Shown: piece by piece, positions 42,122 to 53,663 of the stretch | Position numbering within the stretch: the stretch's first letter is position 1 | Layout of the letters: each line of letters opens with the position of its first letter | Assembly (NCBI RefSeq): GCF_030864355.1 | Contig: NC_083396.1 | Location: forward strand, 3,033,501 to 3,097,500 | From: Cutaneotrichosporon cavernicola | Taxonomy: Eukaryota > Basidiomycota > Tremellomycetes > Trichosporonales > Trichosporonaceae | DNA: 64,000 bases | Reading direction: 5' to 3' | Translations under genes and position numbers: made by a program | The notes under the pieces: generated by a model | The model's database searches: none | Seen by the model: the letters and a program-made list of their open reading frames with translations, nothing else | What the model was told of the DNA's origin: nothing

Positions 42122-43188
42122 CTAGGCCTTGCCGGTCGACCCCAGAAGGTCACAGAAGCGCCTGCACTCGCTCTCGTACGCGGCCATTGCGTCGTCGATG
42201 GCCTCGGGCATGGTCTTGTCTGCGAGTCCCTTGCTCAGTGCAGCGCAGTAGGGGTCACGCAGCCAAGAGTTGACGTTGACCTTTGTCACGCCGTTCTTGA
42301 TGCACTCGCGGAAGAGGTCATCACTGATCTCGTCGGTACCGTGAAGGCACAGGTAGGGGACGCGGCCGGCAAAGCGCGCCTGCAGGTCCTTGAGGATCTC
42401 CTGGCTGAACTGGGGCCCACCCTTGACAAACTTGTAGCTGCCGTGGAGGTTGCCGATGGAGGGGGCGAGGATGTCGGCGCCGGTGCTGGGGTTAGCGAGA
42501 TGTCAGCCATGAGTGAGCGAGGGCGAGGGGGGCGAGGTGGAACCGGCAAAACCTCTCGACGGGAACGTCGGCTGTGTCCCCACTGGTCTGCCCTCATCTC
42601 CACCATCGCCGGCTTCCTCCCCACCCCCTCCCCACCCCCTCCCCACCCCCATACGACGGCCTTGACTCACCCCTTCATGAATGCCTCGGCCTTCTCCGGG
42701 TCCGTGAGCATCGCGCCCGAGATCTCACGAAGACCCGCCTCGCCTCCCTCGAGACGACCGAGTTCGACCTCGGTCGCGATGCCGTTGCGGTTACACCGCT
42801 CGATCCACGGGCGGGCAATGGCGATATTCTCATCGTCGGTATCGGCATGGCTAGCGTCCACCATGATACTGTCAAACTTGGTCCCATTCTCAGCTAGCTG
42901 GAGCACATATTCGAGCTGTTCCTCATCGGTCGCATGGTCGAGGTGGACCGAGATTGGCACGGATGCGTTATGGGCAATGTCGAGACAGTAGCGCAGGAAC
43001 GCGCCGCCACCGTGCATGACTGTGACGGGAAACATTTGGAGAATGCCAGGCGAGCGCTTGGCTTCACAGCCGCGAACAAAGGCGAGAGCCTGGTTGGTGT
43101 CGTAGACGACCTGGGCGATGATGCCGTATCGGCCCTCTTCGGCGGCCTTGAGGATCTGGAGGGTGCGGTTGTTCTTGAGCCCCGACAT
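42122..43188 (-). CDS. Class II (zinc) fructose/ketose-bisphosphate aldolase family protein
   Basis: Predicted cleavage/condensation of ketose-1,6-bisphosphates or related compounds. Two exons, 43188-42671 and 42485-42122; 293 aa, nearer the bacterial GatY/KbaY size than the roughly 360-aa yeast Fba1. Visible blocks: PISVHLDHATDEEQLEYVLQ with the catalytic Asp and metal His, FDSIMVDASHADTDDEN, ATEVELGRLEGGEAGLREI, TGADILAPSIGNLHGSYK and YLCLHGTDEISDDLFRECIK with the other metal ligands. The intron (185 nt) contains a CCCCACCCCCT repeat. The glycolytic role is probably not its own; a specialised sugar pathway is inferred from family branch and length. Confidence 0.85.
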
Positions 43189-44127
43189 TGTGAGTGAGTG
43201 AGAGTGAGAGAGAGAGTGAAAGAGAGTTGGAGACAAGGAGATAGGTGTCCATGTACATGTACATACATGACTGTTGGGGCTTGTGGGTGGGCTTGTTGCG
43301 GGATGGTGTGCAGTGCTGTGGTGACGTGCCGTGACGGGGATAGGGGACGGTAAATCCCGGCTATCGGCCCGGTCCGCCTTGCAACTCGACCAAAGTCCAA
43401 AAGTCGCCGTTGATTGTTTGTGGCGGTGGGCGCCGCGAATGGATAGGAACGAGCGACTGATGCATTCGGCCGAGTAGACACGGCTCACCTCACCGGAGGG
43501 TCCAAGGTCCAAGAAGAGCCGCAACTCGTACCGCGTCCCCATGCCTCCATACCGGCATAGATCCATGACAACTTCAGACTACCTTTTGACCTCCACAATG
43601 ACAGCGTATCGATCTTCCGGAGCGCTGGGGGCGCTCGACTGCGGCACCTTGGCGAGGTGAACCGGCAGCCAAGGACGCTACGGGTCGATGTGTCGGATGT
43701 TGTGTCACGAGACTTGTTCTTGTCTTGTTCCTTTTCATCCCGACGTGTAGTGTGACTGCTCAAAGGCATTGTAAAACACGCACCACGTGATCTTCGGCCC
43801 GATGCGACCACGCGAGGATAGCTCCACAATTCCGGAATGGAGCTCCAACAACAACACAGACGCCACCCCGCTGCGGAGCCTGCGAGCTATGTCCGGTTCG
43901 TACAATCCTTAACCCAACCCCGCAAGAGGGAGATGTGAGTCGGGGAGATTGGCCCGGACGCGACCACATCGTTCCGCATTCTCCACGGAGCACCACCTAT
44001 ATTAGTGTACATGTCGGGGCGTCGTTACTCGATACCGCCGTGACTTGTCATTGCCACTTGAGCAAGCAGCCAAACCTGGCCAACACTACCACTACCACTA
44101 CCACTACACCCCCGCTCCACACCTCAA
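43189..44127. other. Divergent promoter region
   Basis: Between the aldolase (minus) and the MFS transporter (plus). A GAGAGTGA-rich leader is next to the aldolase start and a CCACTA repeat (44090-44106) precedes the transporter ATG. No gene seen. Confidence 0.5.
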
Positions 44128-45618
44128 ATGTCCGACAAGTTTGAGAACGAGCATTTGGGACCGAGCCAAGTCGCCGAGCAGCAGGCGGCGCTTGCGGCAT
44201 CGTACGTCCCCGGCTCGGAGGCAGAGAAGAAGTTTCTGCGCAAGATTGACATGCGGATTGTGGTGAGTAGCTTACGCACGGTCTCTTGCACTTGGCCACG
44301 CTGACTCCAGCCGTGTATCTGGGCCTTGTACACACTGTCGTACCTTGACCGTGCGAACATTGGTAATGCCAAGACCGGCGGCCTTGAAGAGGACTTCAAC
44401 CTCACCTCAACGCAGTACAGTGTGTGCTTGCTCGTCTTCTTCATCTCATACGTGGTCTTCGAGATCCCGTCCAACCTCATCCTCCCGCGCGTCCGCCCCT
44501 CGCTGTACCTCTCTGGTCTTTGCATCCTTTGGGGCGGCGTGAGCGCGTCCATGGCGGCCACTAGCAACTGGAAGCAGCTTGCTGGTGTGCGCTTCGCCCT
44601 CGGTGTCGTCGAGGCCGGCTTTGCACCTGGTGTCGCATTCTACCTCTCGTCATGGTACAGGCGGTACGAGCTGTCGACCCGTTACTCGCTCTACTACACT
44701 GCAACGGCTATCTCTGGCGCCTTTTCGGGTCTCCTGGCTGGCCTCATCACACAACACCTCGACGGCGCAAAGGGTCTTCGCGGATGGCAGTGGCTGTTCA
44801 TCATTGAAGGCGTTGGATCCAGCTTTGTCGGCTGCTTTACCTGGATGATCATGCCCGACTGGCCTGCCACCACAAAGTTCCTTACCGAGGAGGAGAAGAT
44901 TCTCGCCGCCCAGCGCTTGGCATACGACGGTCTCGGTGCGACTGGTGATGGCGAAAAGGTTTCAGAAGGCAAGGCGCTCAAGATGGTATTCAAGGACTGG
45001 CGCGTTGGATTCCTCGTCGTTCTCTACATGCTCTCAACAGGCGCCCAAACCATCCAGTACTTTATCCCCACCCTCGTCGCCGGTATGGGATACAAGGGTT
45101 ACGACGCCCAGTACCACACTATCCCCGTGTACGCCAGTGCGTTGGTCTACATCCTCGTGTTCTGCATGTGCGCCGATTGGAAGCGCAACAAGCCGTTGTT
45201 CATTTGCATTGCAAGTGCGATCGGTGTTATTTGCTTCATCATCACCGTGGCCAATACCAACAAGATGGTTCAGTACGTCTTCCTGATCCTCGGCTTTGGG
45301 AGCGTGTACGCGGCTTGTCCTCTCATCCTCACATGGGTGCCGAATGTGGTTGCTTTCCCGGCCGAGAAACGCGCGGTCGCGATCGCCCTCGTCAACGCGA
45401 TGGGAAACAGCGCATCCATCTACGGCGTGTTCCTGTGGCCCAAGTCGGATGCGCCGAGGTACATTCCCGGTTGGAGCGCGACTACAATCTTCATGGCCCT
45501 CATTGGTGTCCTTGCAGTTGTGTTCACTCTCCTGCTCCGCAAGTACCCTCCCGAGGAGCCTGAGGGTTTTGTCGACCAGTCGGAGGTCGCGCGCAAGGAG
45601 TCGATCTCGGAGGCGTAG
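44128..45618 (+). CDS. MFS transporter, DAL5/allantoate-permease (anion:cation symporter) family
   Basis: Plasma-membrane symporter; family substrates include allantoate, nicotinate, pantothenate and vitamins or organic anions. Two exons, 44128-44262 and 44311-45618; 480 aa with about 12 hydrophobic segments. Family marks: LRKIDMRIVPCIWALYTLSY, LDRANIGNAK right after, GVVEAGFAPGVAFYLSSWY, RRYELSTRYSLYY and GWQWLFIIEG. The central cytosolic loop is short and charged (TEEEKILAAQRLAYDG). Both termini are hydrophilic, as expected for cytosolic ends. The intron is 48 nt with a CTGACTCCAG end. The substrate cannot be read from the sequence. Confidence 0.9.
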
Positions 45619-45930
45619 GGTATGGCGAGTTTGGCTACAGTTCATGTGAGCAGCTGGGCGTTCAGGCGGGAGTGGGGAGGCAGCAGGGGGGTTAAGGATA
45701 GCAAGAGTGTAATGCATTTCATCAAGGGATGGCATGTCGGATGGAATGACAGCAGTGGCTTCTCCGTGCGCCCGTGCTTGGCATGTCGCTTGCCAGTAGA
45801 TGGCCTCGAGTCGGTGATAGCGACCGCGCGTGATACGCTGAAGTCGGCGGCGTCAGAGTGCGGATGCACAAACCGGCTCTCCTCCTGTCCTGGTCCAAAA
45901 CACTGCTGTCACGTTGCCGGACCAAAAGAT
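45619..45930. other. Intergenic spacer
   Basis: 3' flank of the transporter gene and the flank of tRNA-Ser; nothing recognised. Confidence 0.4.
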
Positions 45931-46029
45931 CGACGAAGACCTGATTCGAACAGGCGCTCCCGAAGGAAATTGATGACCTGCACACTGGCACGTTCTAGTC
46001 AATCGCGTTAACCACTCCGCCACTTCGCC
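45931..46029 (-). tRNA. tRNA-Ser (AGA) with an 18-nt intron
   Basis: Class II tRNA with a long variable arm (TTCCTTCGGGAGC). The acceptor GGCGAAG/CTTCGTC, anticodon stem ATTGA/TCAAT and T-arm GCCTG/CAGGT around TTCGAAT pair. The loop reads CTAGAA, anticodon AGA, then an 18-nt intron. The discriminator is G. Confidence 0.9.
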
Positions 46030-46322
46030 CGTGATTTTTTTCCGTTTCTAGTGTGTAGAGAGGGCTGGGATGGCGGGTAGTCTGTGACGACAACTCGTAC
46101 GAGTTGGTTAGCTCGACCGCCTTGGGCCAGAGCCAATTGCCGCTTCAAGGCACGCAGCACGCAGTTTGCCCTGTGCAGGACGGCAGAAGCTTATTTCATA
46201 GAACACTGGATCACTTTGTTCTAGATGCGAAAATCCCTGTTGTCGAGGTAAAGCACCCGCAGTCGCGTCTGCCTGACATTCCCCTCTGCGTTTCATATGC
46301 CTCATCCGTACCTTCAACGACC
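46030..46322. other. Intergenic spacer / promoter
   Basis: A T-rich run (46034-46042) directly upstream of the tRNA-Ser gene on its own strand, then the promoter of the acyltransferase gene. No other gene seen. Confidence 0.4.
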
Positions 46323-47950
46323 ATGCAGTTGTTGTGTTCTTCTTCTTTCTACTCACCACTGATGCTGCCCACCCCACCGTTATCGCCCAAGAGCGCGTCA
46401 CCGCCAGCCGCTGCCCCGGACCAGGGCGATGGCGTGGCTGCACTTGTAGGGGTGAGCCGAGCGGAACCAAGTCGTCCCGGAACGTTGAGGCGCGCAATGG
46501 GCGACGCCGAGGTCGCGGCGTACGTTGTGTCCCGTGATGGGACTGGTGATTTGTGAGTGACATGTTACTCTCAGTCCTTGGGATAATTTTATCTGACCAA
46601 AGGTACGCCCACGCCAACACGTCCGTCCCGCATACACAAGCGTGTATGGCATGGGCGCTGGTACTCCTCCGACACCCGCTGCTCGCCTCGTGCGTCGTCG
46701 CTTCACATATCCTCTACACGCGTCCGGAAAGTGTGTGCGCGGCGCTTGCGGCCGCTGACGGGCGTCTCACCGTCCACAATGCGAACTTGCTCGACGCGCA
46801 ATTGAATGGGCGAAGGGTACTTGCGTCCGATTCACCGTCGCACCTCTCGGTACGTGGACTACCTGCCGAGAATGGGGCAGGGGTTCCAACACAACGAGGG
46901 TGTGAGATCCTTATTTCGGTGGCGGGGCATGTCGCCGACGCGACCGCGGTCCATCGACTACTGGACGAGGTGTTGGGCCTTTTTTCTATTCCGGCGACAC
47001 AACTACAAATCATGATCCAGGATGAAGTTGCGCGTACCCGGCCCCTCCCGCCTGCTTTGGAAAACCGATTCACCCTCACCTCTCTCCAAAAGGCTGTGGG
47101 AGTGACAGCAGCTCTTCGGGCCCAAGTACAAAGCCACACGTTTCCGCGGACACAGGCGGCGCGCGTGGCGGTTCCTACTCGTACATACTCGGTCGAACAG
47201 AGTGAGAGAGTGTTACACCGGTGTATCGAGCGAGGGGTCAGTCTCCGCGCTGTGGTGACTGCACTATGTGCAGTTGCATGGGCGAGAAGGACGCAGGATC
47301 CACGGTTACCAATGTACGTTTTTAGTAGAATGGGCTGACCCAGTTCCATAGCGCTCAACCATGACCTTGAGGGATCGGAGACGTGCTTGGCGTCTGTCGC
47401 AGTGCCGGTTGTCATCTCGTCTCTCGCGCCAGGTGTCTCGTCTCTCGCCGCAGATGTCGCTGGACTGGTGTGGTATCGCGCTTCCGCACTTGACCGAAAA
47501 CTCAGCCGACTCAGCCAACTCGGCCGAGAGCACAAGAGTTGTCTACATGTCGCGCGATTGCGTGGTGCCACAGCGCTGGCGGCACGGAGAGCGCTTTGTG
47601 CCGCGCGGGTCGAGGACGCACGAGTCGCGGCTAATAACCCTGGTCTGGGACTCGGTATCGTGATCCCTCACCGTGCAGCTCCCGTTCCGCTAGGCGTGCT
47701 CGACCCCGACGCGCCTGCACCACCCGCTGCTCCGCGCTGTCTACTTACGCTCACCGTGTCTGAGCCAACGTACTCTTCCGACGTGGACAGCGTGTTGGTC
47801 GGCGCGCGGATGCCGCCTGGCGAGGTTGGCGTGCACGCATATGTCGCGGGTGGAAAGCTTACGCTCTCGCTTGCCTACGACGTCAACGGCGCGGTTGAGG
47901 GGTGGTGGGCGGACGTGCTGGGGCTTGTGAGTGATGTTTTGCTGCAATAG
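46323..47950 (+). CDS. HxxxD-type acyltransferase (condensation / alcohol-acetyltransferase fold)
   Basis: Predicted CoA-dependent acyltransferase of unknown substrate. Three exons, 46323-46552, 46603-47313, 47344-47950; 515 aa. The active-site-like motif is in ISVAGHVADATAVHRLLDEV (His-x-x-x-Asp), followed by a two-lobe layout and a late SLAYDVNGAVEGWWADVLG, where this superfamily usually has its second conserved stretch. The first exon encodes a Pro/Ala/Ser-rich head. The frame across intron 1 gives GDLYAHANT and across intron 2 LPISIALNHDLEG; the second acceptor was chosen by phase. No signal peptide or membrane helix. The family call is structural-motif based and could shift between AATase-like and condensation-like groups. 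Confidence 0.7.
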
Positions 47951-48029
47951 AGTTTCATCATATAGTCATCGTTGTATTCATCTCATGTAATACTAGGGGC
48001 GTGGGATAGTCTGGAAGGGTGCTGGCGGC

Positions 48030-49202
48030 TTACCGCGCAGGGATGCTGACGACGACTTCGTCCTGAGTAGGCGCGCTGCCCTCCAGCTCAGAAGCCCAAA
48101 GTGCAGCGCCGACAGTGCTGGAGAGGCCGAGGATGACGCCGACGACTGGCACCATGTTGAAAAGCAGGGAAACCATGCCAAACGCAGTGTAAGCACCGCG
48201 ACGGCGGTCGATAAAGTTGGCACGGCGGCTCTTGTCCCATCCCTTGAGCTGGAAGTAGCGGGCGTGAGCCGAAGGACCCGACTTGTAACCGTTGTAGCCG
48301 AGGAAGAAGACGGGACCTATGAGGGGGATGAAATTGAGCGGGAGAGTGAGGAGATAGCGGATGAGGTTGTCGGTGCTGAGTTTGGAGAGGGGGCGAGAGA
48401 GGAGTTTGCCGAGCTGGCGCGCACCAGAGCTCTTGGTCGTGACTGGGCGCTGCTGCTGGACGAGGGCCGCGTTGCCCTTCTGTACCAAGACAGCGTCGAA
48501 GAGGTCGACGTTGAGCTGACCAAGGAGGAAACTCTTTCCGAGGAACATGAGGATGATGTACGCCTCGCCGAGGACCAGAGGCACGGCGCCCATGAACGCT
48601 GAGGTTAGCGGCTTGGGTGACTCAAGTCATGGGACGGTATAGTATATGCACAGGTAAGTGATCACGACTGCGCTGTACCTAGTTTCGACGACATTGATGA
48701 CTTGGACTTGGACTTGGACATTGAGAACATACCGAGTGGTCCGGTGAAGAAGGCGAGCCACGCGACTTGAGGGAGGTAGAGGAAGAAGAAGCATGCGGCG
48801 ACGACGCCGGCCGACATGAGCAGCGCTCGGAGTAGAAGAGGGAGGACGGGGCCAATGAGGGTGGGATCTGGCGTCAGTGTGGCACAGCCGAGCAGAGCTG
48901 AGCTCGCACCACTCACGGGTGAGGATGTAAAGCGCGCCACGGAGAGGGTACGCCCAAGCGCCGCTAGCCACAGCGTCGGCTGCCAGACTCGCGACACCGC
49001 GCACCTGCCGTCCAGCGCTTTGGGCCACAGTACCTGTCGCACGGCCTGTGATGGCCTTGTCGCCATCTGGGACGGCAGATGCCTCGGTATGGCGCTGTCG
49101 CACGCGAGTGGCTTCTGGCGAGGACTGGATCGGCTGAGCAGGTTCCTCGTAGGCAGGCGGCGCGGCGGCAGCGGGGGCGTCAGCGGGTCTGATCTCGGTC
49201 AT
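48030..49202 (-). CDS. RRT8/outer-spore-wall-like (EI24-type) membrane protein
   Basis: Multi-pass membrane protein, 329 aa. Three exons: 49202-48917, 48867-48733, 48598-48030. A Pro/Ala-rich cytosolic N-terminus of about 80 residues is followed by YPLRGALYIL and hydrophobic helices around LIGPVLPLLLRALLMSAG, CFFFLYLPQVAWLAFFTGPL, FMGAVPLVLGEAYIILMF and FIPLIGPVFFLGYNGYKSG. The order YPLRG..., Y.P...A..FTGPL, VPLVLGE is that of fungal RRT8/LDS-like proteins, which associate with lipid droplets and spore wall in yeast; function here is inferred. The C-terminus (EDEVVVSIPAR-like) is soluble. Intron 2 (134 nt) includes an AGTCCA triplication. Confidence 0.75.
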
Positions 49203-49834
49203 TGTGTTGGAGTAGTGGAGTGAGACGAGTTGAAGTGGAGTGAGACAAGTTGGCGCGCTTGTAACAACAAGTTAAGAGGATCCCGCACTGGTCATATCAA
49301 AAAGGGGGTGACGTCAGAGAGTGGTCATTGCCTCCACCTTGACGTCGACGTGTTGATCCAAAGTCCACGTGGAGCAAGTTGCACGTGACTAAAAGCTGAG
49401 CCGTGGTGCGTGGAATCTCATGCATCTCATGGTCGGCGAGGCGCTTTGCGTTGGCCGTGCATGTCCGTTGCAGGGCCGCGGAACAGGGCGGAGTGTATGG
49501 TGGACCAGTACGCCGAAGCGAAGCGAGTATGGTGGGCAGAGCAGTTTGCCGAGTGTACAGTTTCGAGTCCTAATGAGACCCCGCCCAAGGGCCCCCGCAA
49601 TGTTAAGGGCTGAGGCAAGTTTAGGCATCGGCTATGTTACATATGTTCCGGCCGCTCGGTGCGACTGTTCCGGAGTTAGTTAACTTACTCTAGTTGAGCC
49701 TGGCAGGTGATACCGGGTCTACCACGCGTAGTCTTCTCGGGTCATCCACTTGAGCCCGCCTCTCGCAAAGACCTAGTAAAGACAAATACTAGCAAAAGTC
49801 TGTCACTCTTACTCTCCCCCCCACATCATCGACC
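49203..49834. other. Divergent promoter region
   Basis: Between the RRT8-like gene and the carboxylase gene. A GTGGAGTGAGAC repeat lies next to the RRT8-like start. No gene seen. Confidence 0.45.
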
Positions 49835-51080
49835 ATGTTGCGCCGTATCGCGCGTACTCGCCTTCCCAAGCCCGTGGCTCGCGCCGCGCCCGCTCGCGCG
49901 CTGACCGCCGCTTCCACCTCGCGCGTCGTGCCAGTGACGTCGTTCGCCAAGCGCCAGATGGCGACGGCGACGGCGCAGCCGTCGACGCTCTCGCCCAACG
50001 CACAGGGCTTCGAGCCCCGCACCGACGCAAAGAAGCTCAACAAGGTCCTCATTGCTAACCGGTGAGTAGAGGAGGAGGGTTGTGATGCGGCGCTTGATGT
50101 ACAAGCCCTGCAACTGGGCATGCTCGAGCCTCGAGCGTGATGGTGCGGATGTTCTCTCCGCCGTGCCTGCCTTCGCGTTCTGGAAGCCGCGCTGACGCAA
50201 AGTGGTGAGATCGCCTGCCGTGTGATCAAGACGGCGCGCCAGCTCGGTGTCAAGACGGTTGCCGTCTACTCTGACGCCGACAAGGACTGCCTGCACGTCG
50301 AGATGGCCGACGAGGCATACCACATCGGCCCTGCTCCCGCTGCCGAGTCGTACCTCGTTGCCGACAAGCTGCTTGCCGTGGCGGCGGCGACGGGCGCCGA
50401 CGGCATTCACCCCGGTTACGGCTTCCTGTCCGAGTCGCCCGAGTTTGCTGCGGCTGTCGGCAAGGCTGGCATCGCGTTTATCGGTCCTCCTGCCGAGGCG
50501 ATCCGCGCGATGGGTTCCAAGCGCGAGTCAAAGGAGATTATGATTGCCGCGGGTGTGCCATGCGTTCCCGGTTACCACGGCGCCAACCAGGACGAGGACG
50601 TGCTCGTCAAGGCTGCTAGCGAGGTCGGATTCCCCCTCCTCATCAAGCCGACTCACGGCGGTGGTGGTAAGGGTATGCGCGTTGTTCGCAAGATCGAGGA
50701 CTTTGTCGAGGAGCTGCGCTCGGCCCAGCGTGAGGCCGCCAAGTCGTTTGGTAATGACGAGGTCCTGATGGAGCGCTGGCTCGAGCGTCCCCGTCACGTT
50801 GAGGTGCAGGTGTTTGCCGACTCGCAGGGCAACTGTGTGAGCCTGTGGGAGCGTGACTGCTCGGTGCAGCGTCGTCACCAGAGTGAGTAATTTTTTTTTG
50901 GCTGGCTGGCACAAGCTGACGACGTAGAGATCATCGAGGAGGCGCCTGCCCCAGGCATCTCGGCCGCAATCAAGAAGGATCTTGCTGACAAGGCCGTCGC
51001 TGCTGCAAAGGCCGTCAACTACGTCGGCGCCGGCACTGTCGAGTTTATCATGGACGCCGACTCGGGCGAGTTCTTCTTCA

Positions 51081-51114
<34 letters not shown>

Positions 51115-52231
51115 CGTCACCGAGGAGGTCACTGGTGTTGACCTCGTCAAGTGGCAGCTCTCGGTCGCCGCTGGCAACCCTCTCCCCGTGACCCAGGACG
51201 ACATCCCTTGCATCGGACACGCGTTCGAGGCGCGCATCTACGCCGAGCGTCCCGAGGCAAACTTCCTCCCCGACGCTGGGCGACTCATCCACACCGCTGC
51301 CCCCCGCGACGCTCCTCACCGCCTCGACACCGGCTTCCGTGAGGGTGACGACGTCTCGTCCTACTACGACCCCATGATTGCCAAGCTTATCGTCCACGGT
51401 CGTGACCGCAACGAGGCGCTTGCCCTCCTCCGTTCCGCTCTTGACCAGTACCAGGTCGTCGGACCTAGCACCAACGTCGAGTTCCTGCGCGCCGTCGCCT
51501 CGCACCCCACTTTTGTTGCCGGCCCCGTCGAGACCAACTTTATCGAGCAGCACCACGACGAGCTCTTCCCGCCCAAGGTGGTTCCCGCCGAGATTCTCGC
51601 CCAGGCGGCACTCAGCATTGCGCACCACGAGCCGGGGAGTGGCGCATGGGCTGCCCTCCCTGGTCGTCGTTTCTCGGACGTGAGCGAGCACACGTACCAC
51701 TTTGACGAGGGCGAGGTTGTCGTTCGCCAGAACCCCGACGGAAGCTACGACCTGAGCGTTGTGGCTGGTGACCACGCCGACGCACACCAGGCCGAGGACA
51801 AGGGCAACGCCGTGCGCCTGCACGCTCGTGCTACGCGCACTGGTCCCAACGACCTCGTTGTTCAGTTCGACAAGTCGCGCGCCGAGGCGACCATCATTCC
51901 CCACGGACCCAAGCTTGTCGTCTTCACTCCCGAGGGGTCGCACACCCTCCGCCGTCGTGGTGCCGAGGTCGAGGCCGAGGGCGAGGACGGGGCTGCGGCT
52001 GACGCGCTCATCTCGCCCATGCCCGCGACTGTTATTGACGTTCGCGTCAAGCCCGGAGACAAGGTCACGGAGGGACAGGTGTGCGCAGTCCTCGAGTCGA
52101 TGAAGATGGAGATCAACATCCGTGCCGAGCGTGACGGTGTCATTGCCGCTGTTACCGCCGAAAAGGGCCAGGCTGTCGAGGAGGGCGCCATGCTCGTGGC
52201 TCTTGAGCCTGTCGAGGGGGAGGCCAAGTAG
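49835..52231 (+). CDS. mccA: 3-Methylcrotonyl-CoA carboxylase, biotin-containing alpha subunit (mitochondrial)
   Basis: Carboxylates 3-methylcrotonyl-CoA in leucine catabolism, in the mitochondrial matrix. Three exons: 49835-50061, 50203-50882, 50928-52231; 736 aa. The first 45 or so residues are Arg/Ala-rich without acid, a mitochondrial presequence. The biotin carboxylase domain starts KVLIANRGEIACRVIKTA and has the ATP loop PTHGGGGKGMRVV, then MEMNTRLQVEHPVTEEVTG. The C-terminal biotinyl domain carries ESMKMEI (Lys695) after LISPMPATVIDVRVKPGD. Length and domain order fit MCC-alpha; propionyl-CoA carboxylase alpha is the main alternative but is rare in fungi. The beta-subunit gene is not in this window. 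Confidence 0.88.
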
Positions 52232-52411
52232 GGGATATAGTTAGAAGCTTCAGATGTATTCAGTAGACGCGGATGTGTGCGGATGTGTGGAGAGGTTCAA
52301 GTGTACTCTGGCGCAAGTGCCCAACATTCATACGACTGAGAGCATCCATGTACGGTCTGCTCCATCTCCATACTCGTACCGCGCATGGTTGACTATCAAC
52401 TCATTCGGGGT

Positions 52412-53663
52412 CTCTAGGGATCAGTTACAGGTCCAGCAGCTACTCACAGAGCTTGGACGGCGAGCCGGCGCGGGGCGAGTCAATCTCTACGACGAGCTTG
52501 CCAAAGTTCTTTCCGTCACGCATGTCGGAAAACAGCTCCTCAAGGCCGGCCATGTTATCGAGCCCGTTGATGCTCTTACTGATAATGGGGGTGATCTTGT
52601 GCTGCTCCACAAACGCAAGCATGTCGCGGAACTCCTTGTGCGACCCCATAGTCGAGCCCTTGAGCTCGACGTTGGCGAGGACGGCAGTCATGAGCCAATC
52701 CATCTTTGGACCGACAGTCATGCCATACTGCGAGATGACGCCGCCGGTACGTAGCAGCCTCACAGCCTTTTGAACGATTGGTCCACCAGCGCCATCGATG
52801 ACCGCATCGAGATAAGGTCTGTTGGCGGGGAGCATCTTCTTGAGCTCTTTCTCCCATCCGTCCTTTTTGTAATTAATACCGCCCTTTGCGCCGAGCGTGA
52901 TTGCGCGAGCAATCTTCTCGTCGCTTCCCGACGAGACGTAGGCGTTAACGCCCATAGCTACGGCGAACTGGAGGACATGAAGGGCGACACCACCACCAAT
53001 ACCCGTAATGAGAATGTTCTTGCCCTTGTCGGCCGCTCCTGATTTAGTCACGAATGCGCGCCAAGCAGTCAGGCCAGCGAGGGGGAGGGCAGCGGCCTCA
53101 ATGGCATTCAGGTGGGCTGGGGAGCGCTCAACTTCGGATTCAGGGAAGACGGCGTAGTCGCGAGCACAGCCCGAGTCCGAGTGCTCGGTGCCGCCAGCAA
53201 CGTGAAAGTTGTCGGTGGGAGGGGGGCCTTGTGGGTCGTCCTCCCATCCCCGCATTGGGGCGGCGATGACATTGGCTCCAACCAGCCCACGCTGACAGTT
53301 CGGACCTTGTTCGAGAACGGTTCCGTAGCCGTCGCCGAGGAGGGCTGTGTTGAATGCAAGACCGGGGTAAAGGTGTTGCCGGATGAAGAGGTCGCGGTGG
53401 TTGAGGGCGGCGGCCTTGAACTGAACCAACACCTCGCCAGGTCCGGGCTTGGGGATCGGGACTTGCTTGACCTTGAGCCTGGGGTGAGCAGGGTAGGAGG
53501 AGAGTGTGGGAGGGCATGGAGTGCACGGCGACTTCTCAAGACGGCGAGAGCCAGCAGCCAGCAACTGTACCAGCTCCAGGCCAACAGTGCCGAGTCCGAC
53601 TCACGGGTAGTATACCTGGCCCGGCTTGCCAGGAATCTTCTCAATGACGAGTTCGCGCGGCAT
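52412..53663 (-). CDS. MDR-family quinone-reductase-like oxidoreductase with splice-dependent SKL terminus
   Basis: Predicted NADPH-dependent medium-chain reductase (no zinc ligands of classical alcohol dehydrogenase seen). Exons: 53663-53605, 53478-52448, and a 2-nt terminal exon 52413-52412; 363 aa. Marks are NHRDLFIRQHLYPGLAF, AALPLAGLTAWRAF, the nucleotide loop ITGIGGGVALHVLQFA and VIDGAGGPIVQKAVRLLRTG. The last intron (52447-52414, 34 nt) has a GTGAGT donor, an AACTGAT branch-like site and a CCCTAG acceptor. Spliced, TCC AAG CTC TAG ends the protein in SKL, the canonical peroxisomal PTS1. Unspliced, it ends SKLCE. So localisation may depend on splicing. The first ATG gives MPRELVIEKIPGKPGQVYYP, a normal start. 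Confidence 0.85.

Noticed and set aside
50528..51943. 471-residue open frame on the minus strand
   Set aside because: Antisense of the methylcrotonyl-CoA carboxylase coding sequence.
52440..53564. Oxidoreductase model starting in the intron (residues LAAGSRRLEKS...) and ending in SKLCE
   Set aside because: The upstream part is intronic: the exon at 53663-53605 gives a normal MDR start, and the 3' intron gives an SKL end.
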